Shown: positions 52,870-60,520 of the stretch, piece after piece
Layout of the letters: every line of letters starts with the position of its first letter
Position numbering within the stretch: position 1 is the first letter of the stretch
Translations under genes and position numbers: made by a program
Source: Jatrophihabitans sp. GAS493
Lineage (GTDB): Bacteria > Actinomycetota > Actinomycetes > Mycobacteriales > Jatrophihabitantaceae
Reading direction: 5' to 3'
Assembly (NCBI RefSeq): GCF_900230215.1
Contig: NZ_LT907982.1
Span: 744,001-808,000, forward strand
Length of the DNA: 64,000 nucleotides
The notes under the pieces: generated by a model
Databases searched by the model: none
Seen by the model: the letters and a program-made list of their open reading frames with translations, nothing else
What the model was told of the DNA's origin: nothing

Positions 52870-54096
52870 ATGAAATTGACCGATGACGTACTGGCCGGGC
52901 TCGACCAGGCCCTGGCCGACGACGACGCGGCCCGAACCCAGCGCTACCCCGGCCCACCGGCCGGGCGGCAGCCGGTGCACACCGCCTACGTCCCGGCCGA
53001 TCTGTTCAGCCCGCAGACGCCGCTCGTCTGGGGTACGGCGGCGCTCACCGCGATGGACGAATTCGGGCCCCTCCCGGGCACGAGCAGCGAGATCGAGGAT
53101 CGGGTACGGGCGAAGCTGGTGGCCGAGCCGATCGAGGATGTCCGTATCGACTTCGAAGACGGCTACGGCCTGCGTTCGGACGCCGAGGAGGATCGCGATG
53201 TCCTCACCGCCGCCGACGCGCTCGCCCAGCTGCTCAGCACCGGCTCCGCCCCGCCGTTCAGCGGCCTGCGGATGAAGTCCTTCGAGGGGCCGGAGCTGCG
53301 GCGCCGAGGCGTGCGCACGCTGGACGCCTTCATCGGCGCGCTGCTGGACAGCGGCGGCTGGATTCCGCCGGGGTTCCGGGTGACGCTGCCCAAGGTGACG
53401 TCGGTGCCCCAAGTCGAGGCGATGGCCGTTCTCTGCTCGGCGTTGGAGGCGGCCTACGGGATCGAACCGCTGCGGTTGGAGCTGCAGGTGGAGACACCTC
53501 AGGCCATCCTGGGGGCCGACGGCACAGCGCTCATCGCCCCGATGATCCACGCCACCGCTGGTCGCTGCGTCGGACTGCACTACGGCACCTACGACTACAG
53601 CGCGTCGGTCGGCGTGGCTGCCGCCTTCCAGAGCATGGAGCATTCGGCGGCCGACTACGCGAAGTCGGTGATGCAGGTGGCCGCCGCCGGTACCGGAGTC
53701 GCGGTCAGTGACGGTTCGACGAACATCCTGCCGATCGGCGACCGGGCCCAGGTGCAGTCGGCCTGGGAACTGCACTCACGACTGGTGACCCGCTCGTTGG
53801 AGCGCGCGTTCTACCAAGGCTGGGACCTGCACCCGGCGCAGTTGCCGACCCGCTTCGCGGCGACCTACACCTTCTACCGTCAGGGAGTGCAGGCCGCCGG
53901 GGAACGGCTGCGCAACTACCTCGGCCGGGCGGCGAGCGGTGTCCTCGACGAACCGGCGACGGCGGCCGCGCTGGCCGGCTATCTGGTGCGCGGCCTGGAC
54001 GCCGGCGCGGTCGATGAGGCCGAGGTGCGCAGCACCTCCGGTGTCGAGCGGGATGAGCTGGAGCGATTGATGCGACGAACGCCGGCTACTCGCTGA
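52870..54096 (+). CDS. DUF6986, HpcH/CitE-like aldolase-family protein
   Basis: The 408-residue protein resembles the HpcH/HpaI/CitE TIM-barrel lyases: VRIDFEDGYG, LRLELQVETPQAIL (acidic metal-binding positions) and CVGLHYGTYDYSA. I recognise it as the actinobacterial DUF6986 type, frequently next to aceB and ureide genes. It follows aceB by 30 bases on the same strand. Related lyases act on glyoxylate-derived or malyl compounds, so it may form or use glyoxylate; it is a candidate for the missing ureidoglycolate-cleaving step. The last 11 bases overlap the convergent gene E. Confidence 0.75.
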   Translation: MKLTDDVLAGLDQALADDDAARTQRYPGPPAGRQPVHTAYVPADLFSPQTPLVWGTAALTAMDEFGPLPGTSSEIEDRVRAKLVAEPIEDVRIDFEDGYGLRSDAEEDRDVLTAADALAQLLSTGSAPPFSGLRMKSFEGPELRRRGVRTLDAFIGALLDSGGWIPPGFRVTLPKVTSVPQVEAMAVLCSALEAAYGIEPLRLELQVETPQAILGADGTALIAPMIHATAGRCVGLHYGTYDYSASVGVAAAFQSMEHSAADYAKSVMQVAAAGTGVAVSDGSTNILPIGDRAQVQSAWELHSRLVTRSLERAFYQGWDLHPAQLPTRFAATYTFYRQGVQAAGERLRNYLGRAASGVLDEPATAAALAGYLVRGLDAGAVDEAEVRSTSGVERDELERLMRRTPATR

Positions 54097-54784
54097 GCGT
54101 CAGGCTCAGCGCCAGCGTGTTGGAGACACTCTGGAAGAGGCGGCTGAGGGAGGTGTTCAGCGACCCGCAGCCGACCAGTGGCCCGGTGGCGAAGGTGCCG
54201 ACCATCTTGGCCGCGCCGGCCGCGCGGAAGCGCGCGTTCCCGTCAGTGCTGAGGATGATGTCGATCGGGGCCTGCACCCGGCAGCCCGGCCGCGACAGCG
54301 GCATCGACCCGAAGGCGTTGATCGCCTTGAGAGCGAGTACCACGGTGATCTCCGCCGTCACCTCGCCGGCCGGATTGAGACTCCCGGTCAGCGGCCCGGA
54401 CTGACGCAGGGCCGCGGTCACCACGGAGGGGACGAAGCCGAAGATGGCTCCGGTGATCTTGATGTCGGGCAGTGTCGCCTTGCCGGTCAACTCGCCGGTG
54501 CGCAGGTTGACGTCGGCGGCCAGGGTTCCCGGCTTCAGCGTCCCGTAACCCTCTATCGCCGGCAGCTCAAGCGAGCCGCCCACCGCGTAGACGATGTGAA
54601 TCGGGGCCACGATCGGCGCCATGATCGGCGCACCGGCCGCCGGTTTCGCCGCTGCCGTGAGCAGGCCGAAAGTGAGTAGAGAGACGGTGAGCAGGGAGAC
54701 GGTGAGCAGCCGCACCGAGAGCCGCCGCACGGCAGGCGGCACGGTGGAGCGGCGACGGTATCCGTCGCTAGCCACTGCAGGCAC
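54086..54784 (-). CDS. Secreted protein E (C domain alone)
   Basis: Start GTG 54784 follows GGGGGAGG by four bases; the product has 232 residues. A long signal peptide (repeated LLTVSLLTVSLLTFGLLT) ends near AAAKPAAGA. The rest is one C domain like those ending A, B and D: LELPAIEGYGTLKPG, ADVNLRTGELTGKATLPDI, FGFVPSVVTAAL, and Cys in SRPGCRVQ and VGCGSLN. No R domain or linker occurs. It is the minimal member of the family, 7 kb from the array, and shares its promoter type. Confidence 0.75.
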   Translation of the reverse strand: MPAVASDGYRRRSTVPPAVRRLSVRLLTVSLLTVSLLTFGLLTAAAKPAAGAPIMAPIVAPIHIVYAVGGSLELPAIEGYGTLKPGTLAADVNLRTGELTGKATLPDIKITGAIFGFVPSVVTAALRQSGPLTGSLNPAGEVTAEITVVLALKAINAFGSMPLSRPGCRVQAPIDIILSTDGNARFRAAGAAKMVGTFATGPLVGCGSLNTSLSRLFQSVSNTLALSLTLSE

Positions 54785-54826
54785 GGCGCCTCCCCCGAGA
54801 TGCACGGAATGTAGCTGCGTCCGTAA

Positions 54827-54855
54827 AAGCTACTGACGCCGATGGTCGATCACAA
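54827..54855 (-). promoter_or_regulatory. Promoter of gene E (family type)
   Basis: Minus strand: TTGTGA (54850-54855), 17 bases, TAGCTT (54827-54832). Two bases further, ACGGA and TCCGT can close a short 5'-proximal hairpin before the GGGGGAGG ribosome site. Confidence 0.6.
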
Positions 54856-54886
54856 GCGATCTGGGGGAATTCTGCGGTATGGGCGG

Positions 54887-55666
54887 CTACCCCGTCCAAT
54901 CCTGACGAAAAGCCGGCTCACCGGTCGGCGCAGAGCCAGCGGGCGTACTCGCCGGGTGTTCAGAGGGGTATCCGGCGGGTAACCGGCCGGGGTATGCGGA
55001 CGGGTGACCGGCGGGAGCGATCCGGTCGCCCCGTGAGTAGAGGAGCACATCGATCGCGAGCAGGATGCCGGCCGCGGCACCGAGTCCGGTGACCAGCGCC
55101 AGCCACACCCCGGGCCCGACGGTGGCGGTGTAGGTGCCGTCGGCGCGCACGTAGTTGTAGGAGCGGCGGGAGGCGACGTCGAGGCCGAGCAGGCAGACGA
55201 TGGCGAAGAGGAACGTGCTCCCCATCAGCGCCAGGATGCCACCCCACGCTGCGGCCGGACGCCAGAGCAGCAGCACCGCCGCCGAGACGAGTACCACCGC
55301 CGCCACGGCGAAGGCGTAGCCATACACGGTGTCGTGCCCGGCGATCCGGGCGGCCAACGAGTCGTAGCGCCCCCAGCCGTCGGCGGTGACCTGATTGCCA
55401 CTGCGGCCGGCACCGGTGGTGCTCCAACCGTTGAATCGCAGGTACGGGATCCCGGCGCTGAGCAGCGCGAGCACGACCCAGAGTGTGATGGCGGCGATGC
55501 GGCGCGGACTCGCCCGGTCCCACGACGGGGCTGCGGCCGGCTCGGGCTGGACGGCGAAGTAGGACTGCCCGGCCAGCGGGGGTGCGGGCAGGTAGCCGTG
55601 CTCATTGGGGTGATTCGGGGGCACCGGCAGCGACGGTGGAGGTGGGGAATACTGCTCCCCGGTCAT
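54887..55666 (-). CDS. Four-helix membrane protein with Pro-rich ends
   Basis: The 259-residue protein has a Pro-rich cytosolic N-terminus (YSPPPPSLPVPPNHPNEHG), about four transmembrane helices (around residues 57-75, 118-138, 142-162, 190-210) and a disordered Pro/Ala/Ser tail. No enzymatic motif is visible. It is translationally coupled to pabA (four-base overlap) as the last gene of the DUF881-srtE-pabA unit, which hints at a cell-envelope role. I do not recognise the family. Confidence 0.7.
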   Translation of the reverse strand: MTGEQYSPPPPSLPVPPNHPNEHGYLPAPPLAGQSYFAVQPEPAAAPSWDRASPRRIAAITLWVVLALLSAGIPYLRFNGWSTTGAGRSGNQVTADGWGRYDSLAARIAGHDTVYGYAFAVAAVVLVSAAVLLLWRPAAAWGGILALMGSTFLFAIVCLLGLDVASRRSYNYVRADGTYTATVGPGVWLALVTGLGAAAGILLAIDVLLYSRGDRIAPAGHPSAYPGRLPAGYPSEHPASTPAGSAPTGEPAFRQDWTG

Positions 55667-56346
55667 GACGATACGAAGGCGGTCTCGCGGAGGGCTTCCA
55701 TTCCGGACTCCAGTTCCTGCACCCGGTCCCAGTCGATGGCGAAACCACAGCGCAGCAGCCAGTTGGCCACCATCCGGTGCCCGCCCTGAGTGAGCACCGA
55801 CTCCGGGTGGAACTGCACGCCGTCGATGGGCAGGTCCCGATGGCGCAGGGCCATCACCACCCCGGACGCCGTTCGTCCGGTGACGATCACCGAATCGGGC
55901 AGTTGCGACTCCACGACGGTGAGGGAGTGATATCGAGTGGCGATGAACGGTGACCGGATGCCGGCGAGCACCCCGGTGCCGTCGTGCAGCACGTCAGAGG
56001 TCTTGCCGTGCAGCAACTCAGGTGCCCGCACGACGTCGGCGCCGAAGACGGCACCGATGGCCTGGTGACCGAGGCAGACGCCGAAGAGCGGCAGGCCGAG
56101 GTCGGCGCAGGCCTGCACGATCTCCATGCTGTTTCCGGCCTCCTGCGGGATACCCGGACCGGGCGAGATGAGCACCCCGGCGAAGTCTCCGTGGCGCAGA
56201 TCGGCAGCCGCCACCACATCGTTGCGGCGTACGTCGACCTCGGCACCGAGCTGCCCCAGGTACTGCACCAGGTTGTAGACGAAGCTGTCGTAGTTGTCGA
56301 CGACGAGAATCGGCTTCGACGCCGACTGCCCACTGGCGCCGGTCAT
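55663..56346 (-). CDS. pabA: Aminodeoxychorismate/anthranilate synthase glutaminase subunit
   Basis: The 227-residue class I glutamine amidotransferase has the triad in VCLGHQAIG (Cys) and QFHPESVLT (His, Glu), with LVVDNYDSFVYNLVQYLG and ISPGPGIP at the N-terminal half. It supplies ammonia for aminodeoxychorismate (folate) or anthranilate (tryptophan) synthesis. In actinobacteria this gene commonly sits with crgA and sortase near the origin, exactly as here. No synthase component I adjoins, so dual use is possible. Confidence 0.92.
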   Translation of the reverse strand: MTGASGQSASKPILVVDNYDSFVYNLVQYLGQLGAEVDVRRNDVVAAADLRHGDFAGVLISPGPGIPQEAGNSMEIVQACADLGLPLFGVCLGHQAIGAVFGADVVRAPELLHGKTSDVLHDGTGVLAGIRSPFIATRYHSLTVVESQLPDSVIVTGRTASGVVMALRHRDLPIDGVQFHPESVLTQGGHRMVANWLLRCGFAIDWDRVQELESGMEALRETAFVSS

Positions 56347-56504
56347 TGCTGGTTCACCGTGACGTTGTCGAAGGGCAGCCGCGGCTCGGCGAACGGGAAG
56401 ATGACGAAGAGCAGCAGCAGGCTGACCACGACCAGCAGCAGCACCACCTGGGCGATGCGCACGGCCAATGGGCCAGGCAGATGTCGCCAGATCCAGACAT
56501 ACAT
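56343..56504 (-). CDS. 53-residue single-pass membrane protein between srtE and pabA
   Basis: An ATG at 56504 opens a frame that reads MYVWIWRHLPGPLAVRIAQ, then a hydrophobic helix (VVLLLVVVSLLLLFVIFPF), then AEPRLPFDNVTVNQQ and a stop overlapping the pabA start by four bases (ATGA). Coupled spacing on both sides (three bases from srtE), a clean membrane helix flanked by basic and Pro-rich segments, and the overlap make it a real gene. Small membrane proteins of this kind occur at the same place in other actinobacteria. Function unknown, probably envelope-related. Confidence 0.8.
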   Translation of the reverse strand: MYVWIWRHLPGPLAVRIAQVVLLLVVVSLLLLFVIFPFAEPRLPFDNVTVNQQ

Positions 56505-56506
56505 GA

Positions 56507-57355
56507 CTAGATCGTCCCTCCCGGTAGTTCCTTCGGTAGCGCCGACCCGGATGCCTGGACCGTGCGGGTGAGCGTGCCGTGAATGATCATGCGCTGGGTG
56601 GCGCTGAACTTCGGGTGGCAGGTGGTGAGCGTGATCAGCGATTCGGTGGCCTTCGACGCCGGGACGCCGGCGTGGCCGGGCACCGGGTCGATCACCGTCG
56701 TGTTCGACGGGTGCACGATCTCGCGGCCGGGTACGCCGAGCGCGTTCGGTGTGGAGAGGTTCTTCGTCGCCTGGTCACCGAGAACCGTGTAGACGTACCA
56801 GGTGGCCTTGGTCTGCACCACGATGGCGTCACCGGGCTGCAGCTCGTCCAGGTTCAGGAAGGGCTCGCCCTTGCCGACCCGGTGGCCGGCGATGGCGAAG
56901 TTGCCCTTCTGCCCGGGAAGCTGGGTGCCCACGTAGTGGCCCGGCCCCTTCTCCAGGTCGGAGGCGTCCGTTCCCTCGACGATCGTCTTGGCGTAGTCCT
57001 TGCCGAAACGTGGGATGTAGAGGACGGCGATGCCGGTTCCGCTCGGGATGGTGTACTGGCCGCCGCTGGGGAGACCGAGCTCGGCCTTCACCACCGGGTC
57101 GTCGCCGGTCGGCGACTCCCACTCCTTGATCAGCTCGGTATGCACCTTCTCCTGCTTGGCCGCGCTGAAGATGTTGGTGACCCAGACTTCGTAGACCACG
57201 AAGAGCAGCACGATGACGCCGGCGGTGATGAGGGTCTGGCCAAGCCCGCTCAGCAGCAGGCCAAGGCGGTCGCGCTGCGGTTTGACCGGCAGCGGCGCCG
57301 GCGGCTCCGGAGGCTCTAGGACGTCGGTCGCGCCGTCGTCAGGGGTGTTCGCCAC
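56507..57355 (-). CDS. srtE: Class E sortase
   Basis: The 282-residue transpeptidase (GTG start) has a cytosolic Pro-rich N-terminus, one membrane helix (TLITAGVIVLLFVVYEVWV) and an outer sortase domain: catalytic His in FAIAGHRVGKG, catalytic Cys in LITLTTCHPKFSATQRMII, and the Arg in the same strand. The pattern and context are those of actinobacterial class E sortases, which prefer LAxTG-like signals. No protein in this window carries a clear sorting signal, so its substrates are elsewhere. It is two bases from DUF881. Confidence 0.92.
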   Translation of the reverse strand: MANTPDDGATDVLEPPEPPAPLPVKPQRDRLGLLLSGLGQTLITAGVIVLLFVVYEVWVTNIFSAAKQEKVHTELIKEWESPTGDDPVVKAELGLPSGGQYTIPSGTGIAVLYIPRFGKDYAKTIVEGTDASDLEKGPGHYVGTQLPGQKGNFAIAGHRVGKGEPFLNLDELQPGDAIVVQTKATWYVYTVLGDQATKNLSTPNALGVPGREIVHPSNTTVIDPVPGHAGVPASKATESLITLTTCHPKFSATQRMIIHGTLTRTVQASGSALPKELPGGTI

Positions 57356-57357
57356 GT

Positions 57358-58161
57358 CTACTTAGATCCTGCTTTCGCATAGGTGAGGCTGATCGCCTGT
57401 CCGTAGGCCGGCAGAGTCAGCTCATCCGAGGTGGCGGTGGAGTAGTCCAACCCGTAGTAGGTCGCCGCCTGCCGGAAGAGCCGCACCCCCGCCGACGCGT
57501 CGAGTGCTTTCTGCATTGTCCTTGATGGGCCGATCGCCGCCACCCGGAAGGGTGGGGAGTAGACGCGGCCGTTGAGCAGCAGCGTGTTACCCACGCAGCG
57601 CACCGCACTGGTGGCGATGACCCGTTGACCGGCGATGGTCATCGCCTCGGCGCCGCCCTCCCACATCGCATTGACGACTGCCTGCAGGTCCGATTGGTGC
57701 ACGACGAGCTCGTTCAGGTCGACGTTGGGATCCGACGGCACACTCTTGGCGTCGTCGAGCGTGACCGTCAATCCAGGTCCCGAGACCGCGGTGAGGCCGG
57801 CCGGGGCCCGCAACGGAGCCGCCGCCGCCTGGGCCCGGGCCACCGCCTGGTTGCCGACCGCCGCCGCGTCAGTCTCGGACTTCACCTGGGCCTGCAGCTT
57901 GGCCAGCGTGGCCGCCTGGGCGTCAAGATTGGCCTGCGCGGTGCGCACCAGGCTGGCCAGGTTCACGTCGGATGAGCTGCGCAGGTCGGTGCCCCGAGAG
58001 ACGCTGTGGCTGGTCGCGAACATGACGCCCGCGACTACGAAGACGACCGGAACGCCGACCTGCCACCGCCAGGATCGCCGTGGCGGAGGCGGGATGACCC
58101 GCTCACCGGACCGGTGCGACGCATCGGAGGCGGGCACCGACTGCGCGTCAGCGCTGCTCAT
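57358..58161 (-). CDS. DUF881 family protein
   Basis: The 267-residue protein has one N-terminal helix (VGVPVVFVVAGVMFATS), a coiled coil (about residues 75-120) and the outer DUF881 domain with GPGLTVTLDDAK, DLNELVVHQSDLQAVVNAMW, GGAEAMTIAGQRV and FRVAAIGP. DUF881 proteins lie by cell-division genes in many actinobacteria and firmicutes; molecular function is unknown. It starts the minus-strand unit leading to srtE and pabA and is divergent from crgA across 109 bases. Confidence 0.88.
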   Translation of the reverse strand: MSSADAQSVPASDASHRSGERVIPPPPRRSWRWQVGVPVVFVVAGVMFATSHSVSRGTDLRSSSDVNLASLVRTAQANLDAQAATLAKLQAQVKSETDAAAVGNQAVARAQAAAAPLRAPAGLTAVSGPGLTVTLDDAKSVPSDPNVDLNELVVHQSDLQAVVNAMWEGGAEAMTIAGQRVIATSAVRCVGNTLLLNGRVYSPPFRVAAIGPSRTMQKALDASAGVRLFRQAATYYGLDYSTATSDELTLPAYGQAISLTYAKAGSK

Positions 58162-58270
58162 CGGTCCTCCGCTTCGCTCTCGGGTGGTAGTGAATTTGGG
58201 TGTTCGCAGGCTCAGTAGTGCATCATGGTCAGCGAGTTAGCCATAACCATTTCACGTTGTAGGAGAGACA

Positions 58271-58531
58271 GTGCCCAAGTCAAAGGTACGCAAGAAGGTA
58301 GTGCACGACCGGGCCGTCTCAGCCTCTCACCAGGCACCGGTCCTCGCGCCGAGCCCGCGTTGGTACCCCATCGTCATCGGCATCGTATTGGTCTTCGGGC
58401 TGGCGTACATCGTGCTGTACTACCTGGCCGGCGACAAGATCGGCTTCATGAACGACCTGGGCAACTGGAACCTGGCGATCGGCTTCGCGTTCCTCGTGCT
58501 GGGGCTGACGCTCACCGTTCGCTGGCGCTGA
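58271..58531 (+). CDS. crgA: Cell division protein CrgA
   Basis: The 86-residue protein (GTG start, AGGAGAG just upstream) is the actinobacterial septum protein: MPKSKVRKK start, two membrane helices (WYPIVIGIVLVFGLAYIVLYYLAG and a second ending FLVLGLTLTVRWR, here cited in part as positions 35-58 and 68-84) and the short outer loop GFMNDLGNWN. CrgA coordinates FtsZ-ring placement and peptidoglycan synthesis enzymes. It confirms the actinobacterial origin of the DNA. Confidence 0.95.
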   Translation: MPKSKVRKKVVHDRAVSASHQAPVLAPSPRWYPIVIGIVLVFGLAYIVLYYLAGDKIGFMNDLGNWNLAIGFAFLVLGLTLTVRWR

Positions 58532-58570
58532 TCCAGCGGCGAGTATCGAGCGCACCCCAGTGTTCATCGG

Positions 58571-58645
58571 TATCCACAGAGATTTCCACGCCTGTGATTA
58601 CACGGCTGTAATTTTGTCCCCAGGTGTGTAGAACACTGTGGATAT
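58571..58645. other. Inverted repeats and DnaA-box-like ends between crgA and PH gene
   Basis: TATCCACA (58571-58578) and TGTGGATA (58637-58644) form a distant inverted pair; between them ATTACA and TGTAAT (58597-58602, 58607-58612) form a palindrome around CGGC. The outer elements resemble DnaA boxes less one base. The inner palindrome may be the crgA terminator or an operator for the PH-domain gene. Confidence 0.4.
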
Positions 58646-59069
58646 AGACCGCAGGCCAACCTGTCGCTACGGCCCGGACCGGCGGCTGGCCTGGGGTGCC
58701 GCCGTTTTCGCGGTGCTCGCCGTGGTCGCCGCGTTGACCATGACCGACCCGGCCGGGCGGCTGGTCGCGGGCCTGCTGGCCGTGGTTCTGGGGGCCTACG
58801 CGTTCGTCGGTCTCAAGTACTCGCCCTGCCTGGTGGCGACCAGCGAGGGCCTCCGGATCCACACCCTCTCGGTGACAACCACGCTGCGCTGGGAGGAGAT
58901 CAGCTCAGTGCGGGTGGATAACGCGACCCATCTCGGCATCGCCAACCGAGCCCTGGAACTGGACTTCGACGAGCGACTGGTCGTACTCGGCCGCCATGCC
59001 CTCGGCACCGATCCCCAGGAGGTCTGCGGGGTGCTGCGCAGCTTCGGCGCCGCGCCGGGGAAGAGCTAG
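58638..59069 (+). CDS. PH-domain membrane protein
   Basis: The 143-residue protein (GTG start) has two adjacent membrane helices (about residues 18-35 and 40-58) and then a bacterial PH (bPH)-like beta domain: LVATSEGLRIHTLSVTTTLRW, WEEISSVRVD and LVVLGRHALG. Such proteins occur near crgA in actinobacteria; function unknown. The stop overlaps that of the convergent rhomboid gene by four bases. Confidence 0.8.
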   Translation: MDIDRRPTCRYGPDRRLAWGAAVFAVLAVVAALTMTDPAGRLVAGLLAVVLGAYAFVGLKYSPCLVATSEGLRIHTLSVTTTLRWEEISSVRVDNATHLGIANRALELDFDERLVVLGRHALGTDPQEVCGVLRSFGAAPGKS

Positions 59070-59965
59070 TCGATCAGGGTCGGGAAGGTGGCCGTCCGCC
59101 AGGCGACGGCCAGAATCAGCACCGCCAGCAGCAGCAGAAGCAACGCCGCTTGCGTGTTGTTGGCCAGCTTCCCGCGGTGCTTCGGCAGTCCGCCGATCGC
59201 AAAGGCGGCCGCGGCGCCGGTGAGGAAACCGCCGATGTGCCCGAGGCGGGAGATGTCGGCCACCGCGAAGGTGAAGATGAAGTTGAGCACCAAGGTCATG
59301 ATCAGCGACCGCGGATCCAGGCCGAGCTCACGGACGAAGATCAACGCCGCCGCGAAGAGTCCGAAGATGGCCCCCGACGCCCCGGCCACCCCCTGCAACT
59401 GGGCACCGAAGAGGTAGACGGCCACCGAACCGCCGAGGGCGCTGAGCAGGTACAACCCCAGATAGCGGGCCGGCCCGAGCAGCCGCTCGAGGTAGGGACC
59501 GATGATCCACAGGGCCAGCATGTTCACCGCGATGTGCAGCAGCGACACGTGCAGGAAGGCGGAGGTGAGTAGCCGCCAGTACTGGTGATTCTGATGTACC
59601 GCGTAGGGAAAGAGCTGCCAGTCGGTGAACAGCCGGGACTGGGTGGGGTTGTTCAAGCCACCCGGGGAGCCGATCGCCGAGGCCAGATACACCAGGACGT
59701 TGATCCCGACGATCGACCAAGTGACGATCGGTGCGCCGGAGCCGATCCGGGCCCCGACCGCCGTGCGGGGCCGGGCCCGGTCGACCTGGCCCAACCGGAC
59801 GTCGTCCGGGCACTGGAAGCCGACCGACGCCGGACGCATGCAGTCAGGGCAGATCGGGCGGTCGCAGCGCACGCAGCGAACCCCGGTCTCGCGAGTGGGG
59901 TGGCGGTAGCAACGGGCGATCGGATCAGCTGGTGCTCCGACCTCGCCGCTCATCGGCCCTGACAT
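59066..59965 (-). CDS. Rhomboid intramembrane serine protease
   Basis: From 59965 the protein has 299 residues (ATG 59953 is an alternative start). An N-terminal B-box-type zinc finger (CYRHPTRETGVRCVRCDRPICPDC) is present as CxxH/CxxC pairs, followed by six or seven helices with the catalytic Ser in GVAGASGAIFGLF and the catalytic His in ISRLGHIGGFLTG; HIAVNMLALW supplies the helix-2 His-Asn. It cleaves membrane-spanning substrates. It lies 10 bases after the peptidyl-prolyl isomerase on the same strand. Confidence 0.93.
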   Translation of the reverse strand: MSGPMSGEVGAPADPIARCYRHPTRETGVRCVRCDRPICPDCMRPASVGFQCPDDVRLGQVDRARPRTAVGARIGSGAPIVTWSIVGINVLVYLASAIGSPGGLNNPTQSRLFTDWQLFPYAVHQNHQYWRLLTSAFLHVSLLHIAVNMLALWIIGPYLERLLGPARYLGLYLLSALGGSVAVYLFGAQLQGVAGASGAIFGLFAAALIFVRELGLDPRSLIMTLVLNFIFTFAVADISRLGHIGGFLTGAAAAFAIGGLPKHRGKLANNTQAALLLLLLAVLILAVAWRTATFPTLID

Positions 59966-59975
59966 GCCCCGCGAC

Positions 59976-60494
59976 TCAGGCGTCGGTGACGTCGATCGAG
60001 TTGATGACGATCTCGGTCTTGGGACGATCCCGACCATCGGTGGCGGTCGTGGCGATGGCGTCGACTACCTTGCGGCTGTCGGCGTCGGCCACCTCACCGA
60101 AGATGGTGTGCTTGCGGTTGAGATGCGGGGTGCGGGCCACCGTGATGAAGAACTGCGAGCCGTTGGTGCCGGGGCCGGAGTTCGCCATCGCCAGCAGGTA
60201 CGGCCGGTCGAACTGCAGTTCCGGGTGGAACTCGTCGCCGAACTTGTAACCCGGGCCGCCGTAGCCCTGACCGAGCGGGTCGCCGCCCTGGATCATGAAG
60301 TTGCCGATGACGCGGTGGAAGACCGTGCCGTCATAGAGCGGGTCGCTGCTCTTCTTGCCCGTCTCGGGGTGCGTCCATTCACGCTCTCCCTTGGCGAGCT
60401 CGACGAAGTTCTTGACGGTCTTCGGAGCCTGATCGGCGAAGAGGTTGATGACGATATCTCCGGCGCTGGTGTGCAGCGTTGCGGTCTGAGACAC
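59976..60494 (-). CDS. ppiA: Peptidyl-prolyl cis-trans isomerase (cyclophilin)
   Basis: The 172-residue cytosolic cyclophilin (GTG start, AAGGAG nine bases upstream) has the active-site [30 protein letters not shown] and [16 protein letters not shown]. It speeds proline isomerisation during folding. No signal peptide. The gene is a standard marker of the actinobacterial origin region. Confidence 0.93.
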   Translation of the reverse strand: MSQTATLHTSAGDIVINLFADQAPKTVKNFVELAKGEREWTHPETGKKSSDPLYDGTVFHRVIGNFMIQGGDPLGQGYGGPGYKFGDEFHPELQFDRPYLLAMANSGPGTNGSQFFITVARTPHLNRKHTIFGEVADADSRKVVDAIATTATDGRDRPKTEIVINSIDVTDA

Positions 60495-60520
60495 GGTGAT
60501 GAACTCCTTGGTAAGGCCGG

